DNA of 64,000 nt from Xanthomonas cassavae CFBP 4642 (GCF_000454545.1 NZ_CM002139.1:2527765-2591764), one strand, 5' to 3'. Counted from the stretch's first letter, positions 26,358-36,300 are shown. The notes: generated by a model from the letters alone, not told the origin. Translations and numbers: made by a program.

Positions 26358-29152
26358 GCGAGGGCCTGCCGCCGCCGGCATCGCAGACCGCTGCGCACGC
26401 GTCTGCGGCATCGCCGATGCACCGCATCACGCGCTCGACCTGTTGCTACTGCGGTGTCGGCTGCGGCGTGTTGATCCACAGTGAGCACGATGATGCCGGC
26501 GAGCGCATCGTGGGTATCGAAGGCGACCCGCAGCACCCGGCCAATCATGGCCGTCTGTGCAGCAAGGGGCTGGCGTTGCCGCAGACCACCACCAGCACGC
26601 AGGGGCGCGTGCTGGCCCCCGAATTGCGTCGGCACCGGCAGGCGCCGCGTGCGCCGGTGAGCTGGGATCGGGCCTTGCAGCATGTCACCAGCAAACTGGC
26701 GGCCATCATCCAGGAGCATGGCCCGGATGCGGTGGCGTTCTATCTCTCCGGGCAGCTGCTCACCGAGGACTATTACGTCTTCAACAAGCTGGCCAAGGGT
26801 CTGATCGGCACCAACAACATCGACACCAATTCGCGGCTGTGCATGTCCAGCGCCGTCACCGGCTACAAGCTGGCGTTAGGCGCCGACGGCCCGCCCACCT
26901 GCTACGAAGACCTGGAGCTGGCGCAGACGGTGCTGTTTGCCGGCAGCAACATGGCCTACGCGCACCCGGTGCTGTTTCGTCGGCTGGAAGCCGCGCGTGC
27001 GCGCAACCCGGAGATTCGCTGGATCGTGATCGATCCGCGCCGCACCGACACCGCGGCCATGGCGGACCTGCACCTGGCGATCGAACCGGGGACCGACGTT
27101 GCGCTCTTCAACGGCATGCTGCATCACCTGATCTGGGAGGGTCTGGTGGATGCGCGTTTCGTTGCGGGCCATACCCAGGAGTTCGATGCCCTCAAGCGGA
27201 TGCTGCGCGACTACACCCCGCGCATGAGCGCCGAGTTCTGCGGGATCTCGCATGAGGACCTGGTGCAGGCGGCCGAGTGGTTCGGGCGCAGCCCGGCGGC
27301 GCTGTCGCTGTATTGCATGGGCTTGAACCAGTCTGCGCATGGCACCGACAAGAACCTCGCATTGATCAATCTGCATCTGGCCACCGCGCAGATCGGCAAA
27401 CCCGGTGCAGGCCCGTTCTCGTTGACCGGCCAGCCCAATGCGATGGGCGGGCGCGAGGTGGGCGGCATGGCGACGATGCTGGCGGCGCACCGCGAGATCG
27501 GCAATGCCGGGCATCGCGCGCAGGTGGAAGCGCTGTGGGGCGTGCCGGCCGGGCGCATCAGCCCCACGCCCGGCACGCCTGCCGTGGAATTGTTCGAACG
27601 CCTGCGTGCCGGCACGCTGAAGGCGGTGTGGATCGTGTGCACCAACCCCGTGCATTCGATGCCGGATATCGCTGGCGTGCGCGCGGCGCTGGAACAGGCC
27701 GAGCTGGTGATCGTGCAGGAGGCGTTTGCCGGCACCGACACCGTGCCGTATGCCGATGTGTTACTGCCTGCCGCCAGCTGGGGCGAGAAGGACGGCACCG
27801 TGACCAACTCCGAGCGCCGCATCACCCGCGTGCGCAAGGCGGTGGAGCCGCCGGGTCAGGCGCGTGCGGATTGGTGGATTGCCAACGCGGTGGCACGCCG
27901 GCTGGAGGCCAAGCTGCAACCCGGCGTCGCGGCCGGGCTGTTCGCCTTCGACACCACTGCGCAGGTCTTCGACGAACACCGTGCGTTGACGGTGGGCCGC
28001 GACCTTGACATCGGCGGGCTGGATTACGCGGTGCTGGACACCGGTCCGCAGCAATGGCCGTTTCCAGCCGGTGCCACGCAGGGGCAGGCGCGGCGTTACA
28101 TCGATGGCGTCTTCGCCACTGACAATGGGCGTGCACGCTTCCATGCGACCCCGTATCGCAAGGTGGCCGAGGCGACCTCGGCGCGCTTCCCGATGCGGCT
28201 GCTGACCGGGCGCCTGCGCGACCAGTGGCATGGCATGTCGCGCACCGGACGGGTGGCGGCTGCGTTTGCGCACAGTCCCGAACCGTCTTTGCGCATGCAT
28301 CCGGACGACGCGGCGCGGCGCGGACTGATGACCGGCGAACTGGTGCGGGTGGCCAGCAAGCGTGGCACGCTGGTGCTGCCGCTGGAACTCTCTGATGAAC
28401 TGCGCTCGGGTACCGTGTTCGCGGCGATGCACTGGAGCGGGCAGACGCTTTCCAGCGGCGGCATCAACGAAGTGAGTACGCCGGCAGTGGATGCGCGCTC
28501 GCAGCAGCCCGAGCTCAAGCACGCGGCGGTGCGGGTGGAAAAGGCCGTGTTCGGCTGGCATCTGCTGGCCGCGCGTCGTGGCGATGCGCTGGCGCTGCAA
28601 CAGGCGCTGCAGCCGCTGCTGCGCGACTGCGGCTATGCCAGCCTGCGCCTGCATGCCGAACCCTTGCCAGAGGCCGCCGGCGAGTGGGCGGTGCTGCACG
28701 CCGCCTGCGAGCGGGCGCCTGAGGCGACCTGGATCGATCGCCTGGTTGCCGCCTTGCAGCTGCCGGCCGGTGCCGATGTCCTGGAATACCGCGATCTGCG
28801 CCGTGGGCTGATGCGCCGCGTCGGTTGGCGAACGCAGGACGGGCTCAGTCATATCGACGGCCTGTTGCTCACGGCCGCGCAACCCAGCGAGGCCAATCGG
28901 GCGTTGCTGAGCACCGCATTGGCAGGCCAGCCGTGGCGTGGCGCGCGGCTGGCGGTGTTCGCACAGACGCCTGCCGTGCCCAGCGACCCGATCGTCTGCA
29001 CCTGCATGAATGTTGCGGCGTCGGCGATCCATGCGGCCATCGACGACGGCGCCGATGTGGCGCAACTCAAACAACGCCTGGGTTGCGGCACCGCCTGCGG
29101 CTCCTGCGTTCCGCAACTGACCCGGCTGTGCCGCCAACCGCGGCTGGCCTGA
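26354..29152 (+). CDS. nasA: Assimilatory nitrate reductase catalytic subunit NasA
   Basis: 932 aa molybdoenzyme of the DMSO-reductase family that reduces nitrate to nitrite. N-terminal 4Fe-4S ligands: C30, C33, C37 and C69 (CCYCGVGC, LCSKG). Then come the Mo-bisMGD domains (SAHGTDKNLALINLHLAT; QPNAMGGREVGGM) and the molydopterin-dinucleotide domain (LLTGRLRDQWHGMSRTG). An extra BFD-like 2Fe-2S domain closes the chain (CTCMN; CGTACGSC), as in NasA enzymes without a separate electron-transfer subunit. It has no Tat signal, so it is cytoplasmic. It depends on the Mo-cofactor genes upstream. Confidence 0.96.
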   Translation: MSEGLPPPASQTAAHASAASPMHRITRSTCCYCGVGCGVLIHSEHDDAGERIVGIEGDPQHPANHGRLCSKGLALPQTTTSTQGRVLAPELRRHRQAPRAPVSWDRALQHVTSKLAAIIQEHGPDAVAFYLSGQLLTEDYYVFNKLAKGLIGTNNIDTNSRLCMSSAVTGYKLALGADGPPTCYEDLELAQTVLFAGSNMAYAHPVLFRRLEAARARNPEIRWIVIDPRRTDTAAMADLHLAIEPGTDVALFNGMLHHLIWEGLVDARFVAGHTQEFDALKRMLRDYTPRMSAEFCGISHEDLVQAAEWFGRSPAALSLYCMGLNQSAHGTDKNLALINLHLATAQIGKPGAGPFSLTGQPNAMGGREVGGMATMLAAHREIGNAGHRAQVEALWGVPAGRISPTPGTPAVELFERLRAGTLKAVWIVCTNPVHSMPDIAGVRAALEQAELVIVQEAFAGTDTVPYADVLLPAASWGEKDGTVTNSERRITRVRKAVEPPGQARADWWIANAVARRLEAKLQPGVAAGLFAFDTTAQVFDEHRALTVGRDLDIGGLDYAVLDTGPQQWPFPAGATQGQARRYIDGVFATDNGRARFHATPYRKVAEATSARFPMRLLTGRLRDQWHGMSRTGRVAAAFAHSPEPSLRMHPDDAARRGLMTGELVRVASKRGTLVLPLELSDELRSGTVFAAMHWSGQTLSSGGINEVSTPAVDARSQQPELKHAAVRVEKAVFGWHLLAARRGDALALQQALQPLLRDCGYASLRLHAEPLPEAAGEWAVLHAACERAPEATWIDRLVAALQLPAGADVLEYRDLRRGLMRRVGWRTQDGLSHIDGLLLTAAQPSEANRALLSTALAGQPWRGARLAVFAQTPAVPSDPIVCTCMNVAASAIHAAIDDGADVAQLKQRLGCGTACGSCVPQLTRLCRQPRLA

Positions 29153-29187
29153 CGCACTTCACCCCTCCACACACTGCGAGATCTCTC

Positions 29188-29964
29188 ATGTCCGTCATCC
29201 CTTCCTGCGCGCGTGATGTGGTGTTGTTGTCTGCCGGTCCCGGCGATCTGGAGCTGCTGACCATCAAGGCAGTCAAGGCGCTGGCAGTGGCGCAGGTGCT
29301 GCTGCTCGACGATCTGGCCAATCCCAAGATCGTGGAGCTGGCACCGCAGGCGCGCGTGATCCGCGTCGGCAAGCGCGGCGGCTGCCGCTCCACGCCGCAG
29401 GAGTTCATCTGCCGGCTGATGCGGCGCTATGCATTGCAGGGTCTGCGCGTGGTGCGCGTCAAGGGCGGCGATGCCTTGTTGTTCGGGAGGGCTGGCGAAG
29501 AGATCGACTTCCTGCGTCGCGCCGGTGTCGGTGTGCAGGTGATCAATGGGGTCAGCGCCGCGTTCGCCGCCGCCGCTTCGCTGGACGTGTCGCTGACGCA
29601 CCGCGACCATTGCCATGGCATCACCTTCGTCACTGCGCATACGCACGACCACGGCGAGCCGAATTGGGGTGCACTGGCCGCCAGTGGCACCACGCTGGGC
29701 ATCTACATGGGCCTGCGGCGTGCGGACGCGCTGGCGACGGCGCTGCTGGCGCATCTGCCGGCCGCTACGCCGGCAGCCATCGTGCAGGCAGCCACACGTC
29801 CCGAGCAACAACGTCGCCTCACCACGCTGGGCGAACTTGGCGCCGCCGCAGCGGCGCTGCTGCCAGGCCTGCCGACCTTGCTGTTGGTTGGCGATGCGCT
29901 CGCACACGCGTCGGCCGCCTGCGACGATCATTGTGCTGCCGTGTTGGAACAGGCAGTGGGATAG
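29188..29964 (+). CDS. cobA: Uroporphyrinogen-III C-methyltransferase (SUMT)
   Basis: 258 aa, complete tetrapyrrole methylase that makes precorrin-2 from uroporphyrinogen III with two SAM. Signatures: LLSAGPGDLELLTIKAVKAL (start), VRVKGGDALLFGRAGEE (centre) and GVSAAFAAAASLDVSLTHRD. It ends the nitrate operon, 35 bp after nasA, and replaces the methyltransferase half missing from the CysG-like protein at 18882. Together they give siroheme for NirB. Confidence 0.93.
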   Translation: MSVIPSCARDVVLLSAGPGDLELLTIKAVKALAVAQVLLLDDLANPKIVELAPQARVIRVGKRGGCRSTPQEFICRLMRRYALQGLRVVRVKGGDALLFGRAGEEIDFLRRAGVGVQVINGVSAAFAAAASLDVSLTHRDHCHGITFVTAHTHDHGEPNWGALAASGTTLGIYMGLRRADALATALLAHLPAATPAAIVQAATRPEQQRRLTTLGELGAAAAALLPGLPTLLLVGDALAHASAACDDHCAAVLEQAVG

Positions 29965-30605
29965 GGGAGTGGCGTCGGTGCGTGCGCAACGACATCTCGC
30001 CGCAACGGCAGCGCAGTCGTTCGATCGCCGAGGCGCTTTGCAGCCTGCACAGCTCTGAGCTGTTGTCCGTCGCGTGACGGCCTGTGCAGTTGGGACAAGC
30101 AGCGTTGTCATGCGTCCACACATCCGCACACCGGCGATGACGGATCGTCCGCGCACCGGGTGTGAGGCCGCAAGCCGCTTGCAGTCCAGCGCCGGTCAGC
30201 GCCGCGGCGCGTAGCCGGCAGACCCATGGCCGACGCTTGGCCGCGCAATCCCACGCGTGTGGCTCGGATCATTGGGGCTTTGGCGGCCTGTAGACGGCCT
30301 GCCGCGCCGATGTATCCCGGTCAGGCGCAATCGCGCCGCCTGGGCAGTCATTGCGCTGCACCACCACGGATCGAAATGGCGCGCCATCGGAGAGAACGAT
30401 CCCGGTATCACCGATGTGAATGCGCAGCTCATGGTGGCAGCCGCATCGCGGTGCAACGAATGGGTGCGCCATTTGGTAGCGCTACCCATTCCGCAGCGCG
30501 CTGCAGTCGGCAATGGCTGTGAAGGTGTGCAAGATTTGCGCAGCGAGCGCAGCGGTTTTTTCCTGCATGTGCCCGTTTGCTACCGTATAGCCTGCTTCTG
30601 CGGGT
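29965..30605. other. Long gap before the KGG gene; contains an inverted repeat
   Basis: About 640 bp without a supported gene. GAATGGGT (30458-30465) and ACCCATTC (30484-30491) form a perfect 8-bp inverted repeat with an 18-bp spacer, about 157 bp upstream of the predicted sigma-54 start of the next gene. It is a candidate activator site. Confidence 0.45.
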
Positions 30606-30620
30606 TGGCACGATTGTTGC
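30606..30620 (+). promoter_or_regulatory. Consensus sigma-54 promoter of the KGG gene
   Basis: TGGCACGATTGTTGC matches TGGCAC-N5-TTGC at every conserved base. The predicted +1 is about 30632, 38 bp before the GTG start. Confidence 0.8.
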
Positions 30621-30669
30621 GGTAACTACATTACCCAACGACGTACCCGATGCATCGAGAGGAGGCACA

Positions 30670-30927
30670 GTGGAAGACGGACAGAACAGTACCCGTAGCC
30701 GGCGCGGTTTTGCCGCATTGGACCCTGAAAAGCGTCGCGTATTGGCTAGCAGCGGTGGCAAGGCCGCACACGCCAGCGGTAACGCACATGAATTCACCAG
30801 CGACGAAGCACGCGAGGCAGGCCGCAAGGGAGGGCAGGCGGTAAGTCGCGACCGCGATCACATGTCGCGCATCGGCAGCAAGGGCGGCCGCTCCAAGCAG
30901 GCCAAGCCGCAGGAAGAATCCGCATAA
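30670..30927 (+). CDS. KGG-repeat stress-induced protein (GsiB/con-10 type)
   Basis: 85 aa, very hydrophilic. It carries three GG-containing motifs: SGGKAA (28-33), RKGGQA (52-57) and SKGGRS (70-75), typical of the small KGG stress proteins such as GsiB and YciG. Members accumulate under starvation, drying or other stress; their molecular action is unclear. The GTG at 30670 is the start because GGAGG (30661-30665) sits at perfect spacing; frames further upstream lie in the promoter. The gene is single, flanked by a sigma-54 promoter and a strong terminator. Confidence 0.88.
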   Translation: MEDGQNSTRSRRGFAALDPEKRRVLASSGGKAAHASGNAHEFTSDEAREAGRKGGQAVSRDRDHMSRIGSKGGRSKQAKPQEESA

Positions 30928-30968
30928 TCAAGGCGGCATGCAGCGCATGCCGTCATTGATTAAGGGGT

Positions 30969-31006
30969 GCAGGCCCTGGGCCGAAATGGCCCAGGGCCTG
31001 CTGTTT
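30969..31006 (+). terminator. Strong terminator of the KGG gene
   Basis: A perfect 14-bp stem (30969-30982 with 30988-31001) around a GAAAT loop is followed by TGTTTT. Confidence 0.9.
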
Positions 31007-31765
31007 TGTGGGGGAAGCCCCACCGTTTGCATTCGACCTCAAAAGCAATCGATTGCATTACGATGCGATTTTGCGGAGGCAGCAGGCCAGCTCAGGGCGC
31101 TTGAACCTGTCCAAGCGCCTGCTGCATCACGTTTCACAAACCAGACGAAAATTTCTGCAGCAGGTTTTCGCTTCGCCATCGATTGCAGGGAATATTTTCC
31201 ATCTCGTCGCGATCGTGATCGCGACGAAGGCAACATCTGCAACTGCTGCCGTGGCACAGCGTGTGGTTCACCGTCACTGGCCAGCCTCGCTGCGACGCCG
31301 ACCGTTGCATGTTGGCCAAGCAAGCCACGATCTAGCGTCAGCCCCCTGCGGCGCTTGACTATCCGCACGCGGTGCTGTGTCCGGTCTGCGCGTCGTTGCG
31401 ATGTCTGCACGCTTTGCATGCTGATCCACCGCTGCCGTGCAGCGTTGGCATCCGTCGATGCCGGCGCGTTTCGCTGAGGAGCAGTGGCGCCTGCCTGGGC
31501 GCAGAGACCTGTTGGACTGTTGGCTCGACACACCCCCAGCCGCGCGGCGCAGGGCAGCGGCGCGACGTCGAGGCCCTGCGCTGCAGGTACAGCTCCTGCC
31601 CACCACGCCGCTGGGCATGTCCAGACGGCACGCGGGCTCATGCGCCACAGCAGCGAGACCACTGCGCTCGTCGTACCTCGCCATGAACGACGACGCAAGC
31701 CGGGATTTTTCTTTCTGCAGGCCCAGCGCTTACCCTTGGGCGCCTCCAATAACGCGATCTTGGTG
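31007..31765. other. Long gap with palindromes
   Basis: About 760 bp. Open frames here lack ribosome sites and similarity. Two palindromes stand out: GCAATCGATTGC (about 31041-31052) and an 11-bp inverted repeat (TCGTCGCGATC / GATCGCGACGA, spacer GT) at 31204-31227. Confidence 0.45.
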
Positions 31766-32686
31766 ATGACAACGCAACTCGGCTATCCGATCGGTACCCC
31801 TGGCCAGGCTTGGGGCGATGACGAACGCAGCGCGTGGCGCGCCAGGCAGCGGGTACAGCGCAGCTACGCGGCCGAGGTGGTGCATGCCATCGACGCGCTG
31901 GGCGACGGCTATGCGCGCGTGCACTACGGAACGATTGCTGCCGACTCCACGCAGTACCCGCTGCTGGCATTGCGCAGCGCCACGTGGGATACCGCCCTGC
32001 CGTGCGCGCTGGTGACCGGCGGCGTGCACGGCTACGAAACCAGTGGCGTGCAGGGCGCACTGCAGTTCTTGCAGCAGTGCGGAGCCGACTATGCGGGCAG
32101 GTTGAATCTGCTGGTCGCTCCCTGCATCAATCCCTGGGGCTACGAGCGAATCCAGCGCTGGAACGACGCGGCGATCGATCCCAACCGCGCGTTCCGCGAC
32201 CACAACCCGGCCCCGGAGTCGGCGGCGCTGATGCAGCTGGTTGCCGACACCGCCGGCAGGATGCTGGTGCATATCGACCTGCATGAGACCACTGACAGCG
32301 ACGAAAGTGAGTTTCGTCCTGCGCTGGCGGCACGCGATGGTGTGGTGTTCGTACCGGGCAGCATTCCGGACGGGTTCTACCTGGTCGGCGACAGCGAAGA
32401 TCCGCAGCCTGCCTTTCAGCAGGCGGTGATCGCCGCGGTGGCCCAGGTCACGCATATCGCGCCACCGGATGCGCAGGGGCAGATCATCGGCGCACCAGTG
32501 GTGGGCCACGGCGTCATCAACTATCCGGTACGGCGGCTGGGCCTGTGTGCCGGCGTGACCGATGCGCGCTATCGCACCACCACCGAGGTGTACCCGGACA
32601 GCCCGCGTGCCAGGCCCGAGCAATGCAACGCGGCGCAGGTGGCGGCGATCTGTGCCGCGCTGGATTACGCGCTGTCGGCACCCTGA
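31766..32686 (+). CDS. M14-family zinc carboxypeptidase-like protein
   Basis: 306 aa. Zinc ligands follow the M14 pattern: HxxE at H88/E91 (GGVHGYETSG) and a third histidine near residue 173 (HIDLHETTD). The catalytic glutamate is in TTTEVYP near the C-terminus. No signal peptide is visible, so it is probably cytoplasmic. The substrate is unknown; the family includes carboxypeptidases and aspartoacylase-like deacylases. The start is the ATG at 31766. The open frame runs 90 codons further upstream without similarity. Confidence 0.82.
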   Translation: MTTQLGYPIGTPGQAWGDDERSAWRARQRVQRSYAAEVVHAIDALGDGYARVHYGTIAADSTQYPLLALRSATWDTALPCALVTGGVHGYETSGVQGALQFLQQCGADYAGRLNLLVAPCINPWGYERIQRWNDAAIDPNRAFRDHNPAPESAALMQLVADTAGRMLVHIDLHETTDSDESEFRPALAARDGVVFVPGSIPDGFYLVGDSEDPQPAFQQAVIAAVAQVTHIAPPDAQGQIIGAPVVGHGVINYPVRRLGLCAGVTDARYRTTTEVYPDSPRARPEQCNAAQVAAICAALDYALSAP

Positions 32687-32780
32687 GTACGCGATGTGGC
32701 AGTGGATCTTTTCCCTGTCTGCATGCGTACGGCCTGCCAGTCGGTCGAGCCGGCGTTGTCTGCGCGCCGGCATCGTCGCC

Positions 32781-34565
32781 TCAGGGAAGGCGTTGTCGTT
32801 CTGTGGCCTGTTGGACGTACCCAGCCACCAGATGCGCCTCCATTGGCCTGGACAAGAGATACCCCTGCGCCTCGTCGCAGCCCCAGCTGCGCAGCAGGGC
32901 GATTTCGTCGGCATGTTCGATGCCTTCGGCCACGGTACGGTAGCCCAGTGCACTGGCCAGCCGCACCACGGCTTCCGCACGCATCTGCATGCCGGCTTTC
33001 ACGGCGATACCGGTGACCAGCGAGCGGTCCAGCTTGAGGACGTTGATCGGCAGCTCGGTGAGGTACCCGAAATTGCTGTAGCCGGTGCCAAAATCGTCGA
33101 TGGCCACGCTCACGCCCGCCTCGCGCAGTGCACGCAGGCGTGGAACCGCTTCGACATTGCTGCGCAGCCAGCGGCCTTCGGTGATCTCCAGCTCCACCCG
33201 CGTGGTCGGGATGGCAAGGTCGCTGCAGCGGTTAATCACGTCTGCAGCCAGATTGGTGTTACCGAAATCGCGCGACGAGAGGTTGATCGAGATGGAAAAG
33301 TCCAGGCCCTGCGCCCGCCACCGCGCCAGCTGCAGCAGCGCATGTTCGATCACCCAGTTGGTGACCGTGCACATCAGTGCGGTTTTCTCGAACAGGGGAA
33401 TGAACTCATCCGGGCCAATCGGCCCCAGGCTGGCGTGATGCCAGCGCAACAATGCCTCGAAGCCTGTCACCGACAAGTCTTCCAGGTTGATGCGCGGCTG
33501 GAAGACCAGCCGAAAATCGCCGGCATCCAGCGCCTTTTCCGCGTCCAGCGCCAGGCGGTACGAGCGCTGGATGGCATCGTCCTGGGATGCGCTGTACCAG
33601 CACACCACGGCGTGGTTGTTGATTGCATCGCCCAGCGACACCAGGCCCTTGCGCATCACATCGTTGGTATCCGGCTGCTGCGGCGCAAAGCGCACCACGC
33701 CGGCATGGAAGGTCAGCGACATCGGCACCCCGGCCGCGTCCACCGGCTTTTGCAGCATGTCGCGCAGATCCAGCAGCAGGTCTTCCACCTCGTCGGGCGC
33801 AGAGTTCAGCAGGAAGAAGGCGAAGCGCATCGGGGCGACGTGGTAGACCGTTGCCTTGCCGCGCAGGGCGCGCGTCAACACGTAGCTGGCATGCCGGATC
33901 AGTTCTTCCAGCGGTTGCATGCCCAGCGCCTGCCACGCCTCGTTGGCCGCCTGCGTGTCGTAGACCTCGATGAAGGCGGCAATGGTGGGTACGCAGTGGC
34001 TGCCGAGGGCGAGGGCATCCAGATCCGACTGCAGCTGGCGCGCATTGAATAGCCCGCTATGCGGCTCGCGACGGCCGGCACCGAACTGCAGTTCCAGTTG
34101 TGCAGCGGCCACGTTGGCGAACATGCGCAACTGCTGATGCTCCTGGCTGGCCAGGTGGCGCTCGCGTGAGTCGATGACGCACAGGGTGCCGCAAATGCCG
34201 GTCTGCGGCGCGCCAACCGAGACACAGGCGATGAATCGCGCGGGCAAGCCGGGAAAGGCTGCATCGCCAAGTTGAATCTGCTCCAGCGCCTGGTGCTCGA
34301 TCAGCTCCGCGACGCCGTTGCTGGAGGCCAGTGGCGAAGGGCACAGTGCAATCGCCTGTTCGACATGGCCGGGATCGATGCCACGCGCGGCAAGCACCCG
34401 CATGCGGCCACCTTCGGTGATGGTGAGCGCCGCCGCCGGGGCGACCAACGCATGACACAGCAGACGTGCGATCTGCTCCAGTGGCTCCATCCCACCCAGA
34501 TCGATCGGAACCCCCGACCAGTCGGAATGGCGGTCCTGCGATTTGTCCCCTGTGCCAAGCGTCAT
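32781..34565 (-). CDS. GAF-GGDEF(degenerate)-EAL c-di-GMP phosphodiesterase-like protein
   Basis: 594 aa from the ATG at 34565 (31 more codons are open upstream). The N-terminal part (to about 165) is a GAF sensor domain. A GGDEF-like domain without the GGDEF motif follows, then an EAL domain. EAL signature residues are present: EALLRW (E370), NLSSRDF, ELEITEG, IDDFGTG, KLDRS and AEGIE. So c-di-GMP hydrolysis is likely and synthesis is not. No membrane helix, so the protein is cytoplasmic. Such proteins tune motility, biofilm and virulence in Xanthomonas. The gene stands alone. Confidence 0.88.
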   Translation of the reverse strand: MTLGTGDKSQDRHSDWSGVPIDLGGMEPLEQIARLLCHALVAPAAALTITEGGRMRVLAARGIDPGHVEQAIALCPSPLASSNGVAELIEHQALEQIQLGDAAFPGLPARFIACVSVGAPQTGICGTLCVIDSRERHLASQEHQQLRMFANVAAAQLELQFGAGRREPHSGLFNARQLQSDLDALALGSHCVPTIAAFIEVYDTQAANEAWQALGMQPLEELIRHASYVLTRALRGKATVYHVAPMRFAFFLLNSAPDEVEDLLLDLRDMLQKPVDAAGVPMSLTFHAGVVRFAPQQPDTNDVMRKGLVSLGDAINNHAVVCWYSASQDDAIQRSYRLALDAEKALDAGDFRLVFQPRINLEDLSVTGFEALLRWHHASLGPIGPDEFIPLFEKTALMCTVTNWVIEHALLQLARWRAQGLDFSISINLSSRDFGNTNLAADVINRCSDLAIPTTRVELEITEGRWLRSNVEAVPRLRALREAGVSVAIDDFGTGYSNFGYLTELPINVLKLDRSLVTGIAVKAGMQMRAEAVVRLASALGYRTVAEGIEHADEIALLRSWGCDEAQGYLLSRPMEAHLVAGYVQQATERQRLP

Positions 34566-35305
34566 ATCGTCAGATTCCGTGTCGAAGGTCACACACTGCG
34601 TCCCTAATAGAAACAATGCCAGGTCGTGGACGAGTGACGAGGCGCAGCCTTTGACCATCGACAGGATAAACGCAGTGAGGCGTTATCAGGTGAGGAATCA
34701 AGCCCGACAGTAAAAGTCTTCACCGCAGTCTGCAGATATTGCCTATCAGGGTGGTCCGACGCTGCAACAATGTCCTCACGGAAGTGGTCTCATGACTCGG
34801 CAGAGCGTGCCTGGAGTTAAAAGCACCGGATCACGCCTGGCCGGATAGGATTGAGGTGCTCTTCTATATATTGCAATGGTTCGCCTTGCTGTCGACATGA
34901 TGGGCCTGCACCCGCTCGCCATCGATTGCCGGGCGCAATCTATACAGCTGCAAGGGCGTGGAAATGTCGCAAATTGCATCGATGAATAAGCATTCCCGAC
35001 CATTGGATACGACAGGCGCTGCCATTTTTGTAAATCATCGAGCGCGAGCAGACCATAAGACAGATTGGCCAGGTGCCCATGCATTAACGCATGGTTAGTG
35101 ATATTCAGCACGGTTTCAAGGGTGTTGGTTCGGCTGCTCATTTCTTGCTGTGAGTTTTGCAATTGGTATTAATCGCTCTCCATCCCTTATCTGGCGGGCG
35201 CGGGCCAGGTCCTTGCCCGATAAGACTCAAACCTCAATCCACCGCCGGCATTGAGCGGGCACAGCCATTGGCGCATGCGTGTGGGCGGCCATCAGGGGAA
35301 TCAGG
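34566..35305. other. AT-richer gap with a doubtful minus-strand frame
   Basis: About 740 bp with lower GC than the neighbours. A minus-strand frame (34776-35162) begins in a protein-like way (MSSRTNTLETVLNITNHAL, then LSYGLLALDDLQKWQRL) but degenerates towards its end and has no clear ribosome site. It could be a decayed gene and is not called. Confidence 0.4.
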
Positions 35306-36175
35306 ATGAATCATGCATTTGCGCTTATCTGGAACGCGGCCATCGGTAACGCATGAACTGGTACGCCGTCGACGCAAGTCGGGTGCAGGACGACGCGCCC
35401 TGCCGGGCCTGGTGATGCTGGCGGCAGGGGCCGCCAGCCCTCGTTGGCCTGGGGAGCCTGCACGCCCGAGATCCCTGCGGCGGGCGCAACCTTACCTGCC
35501 GGGCTTGCCGGCACCAGCAACGCATTTGCCAGCAACGCACGCAACCTCACCTCAACGTGGCAGCCGGCACGCAAATGGGTGCGGGTCTGCTGGCGGCACG
35601 TCGATCGCACGTGGCGGCACCAATGCCACGCTCAACAACAACGACGCCATCGACCCGTCCATCCTTGGCCTGCTGTCGGTGCTGGGCACCGGCGTCGCCA
35701 TGGGCAATGCGAGTTCAACGTCAGTGATTGCCAATAATCTCGCAGGCGGCCGTATCTACGCCATCGGTGGGGTGGTCGGCGCCAACCTGCTCAATCTCGA
35801 CGGCATGGCGCTGGGGATCACCTCCGCCAGCAACGGCATGGTCAAGGTCAGACACGCCGGCCTGATCAGCAGCAGGGCGCTTCTCAACCTGTCGGTCCTG
35901 GAGCCGATACCCCGGTCATTGCAGTAAGTGGCGGTGGCACCGGCAACGCCGTCAACACCGGTACCATCGAAGGACGCGTCGGCTTCCAGTCGTCCGCCGC
36001 CGGTAATACCTTCCTCAATGCCGGCGCCATCAGCGGCAGCGTGACAATGGGTGTCAACACACCAACACCTTCGCTGCGGTGACCGGCAGCAGCATCAGTA
36101 GCGCGGGCGGCCCTGGCCTGAAGGTACTCGGTCCCGGCCGCCTGTTGCGCTTTGCGCAAACCGGCGTGGTCGATG
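35306..36175 (+). pseudogene. Autotransporter adhesin remnant with ESPR, frameshifted
   Basis: The ATG at 35306 opens with MNHAFALIWNAAIGN, an extended signal peptide region like those of large autotransporter adhesins, then hits a stop. The remainder continues in other frames: KSGAGRRALPGLVMLAAG (signal core), NATLNNNDAIDPSILGLL, GNAVNTGTIEGRVGFQSS, NTFLNAGAISGSVTMGV and VTGSSISSAGGPGL, the Gly/Ser/Asn-rich repeats of the passenger. At least two or three frame changes are needed. At about 36170 it runs into an IS5-family transposase and its 3' part is missing. Confidence 0.8.
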
Positions 36176-36300
36176 GGGTGCAGGTGCTCCATCGCGGCAA
36201 GGCCAGGATGCTGACGCGACGGCAATGGCGCTGGATCAAACGCCGTCAGGCGGTAGAACCGGTGATCGGACATCTGAAAGAGGACTGCCGTCTGGGCGGT

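Noticed and set aside
31484-31765. Extension of the M14 carboxypeptidase frame upstream
   Set aside because: Arg/Ala-rich with no family match; the family fold starts after the ATG at 31766.
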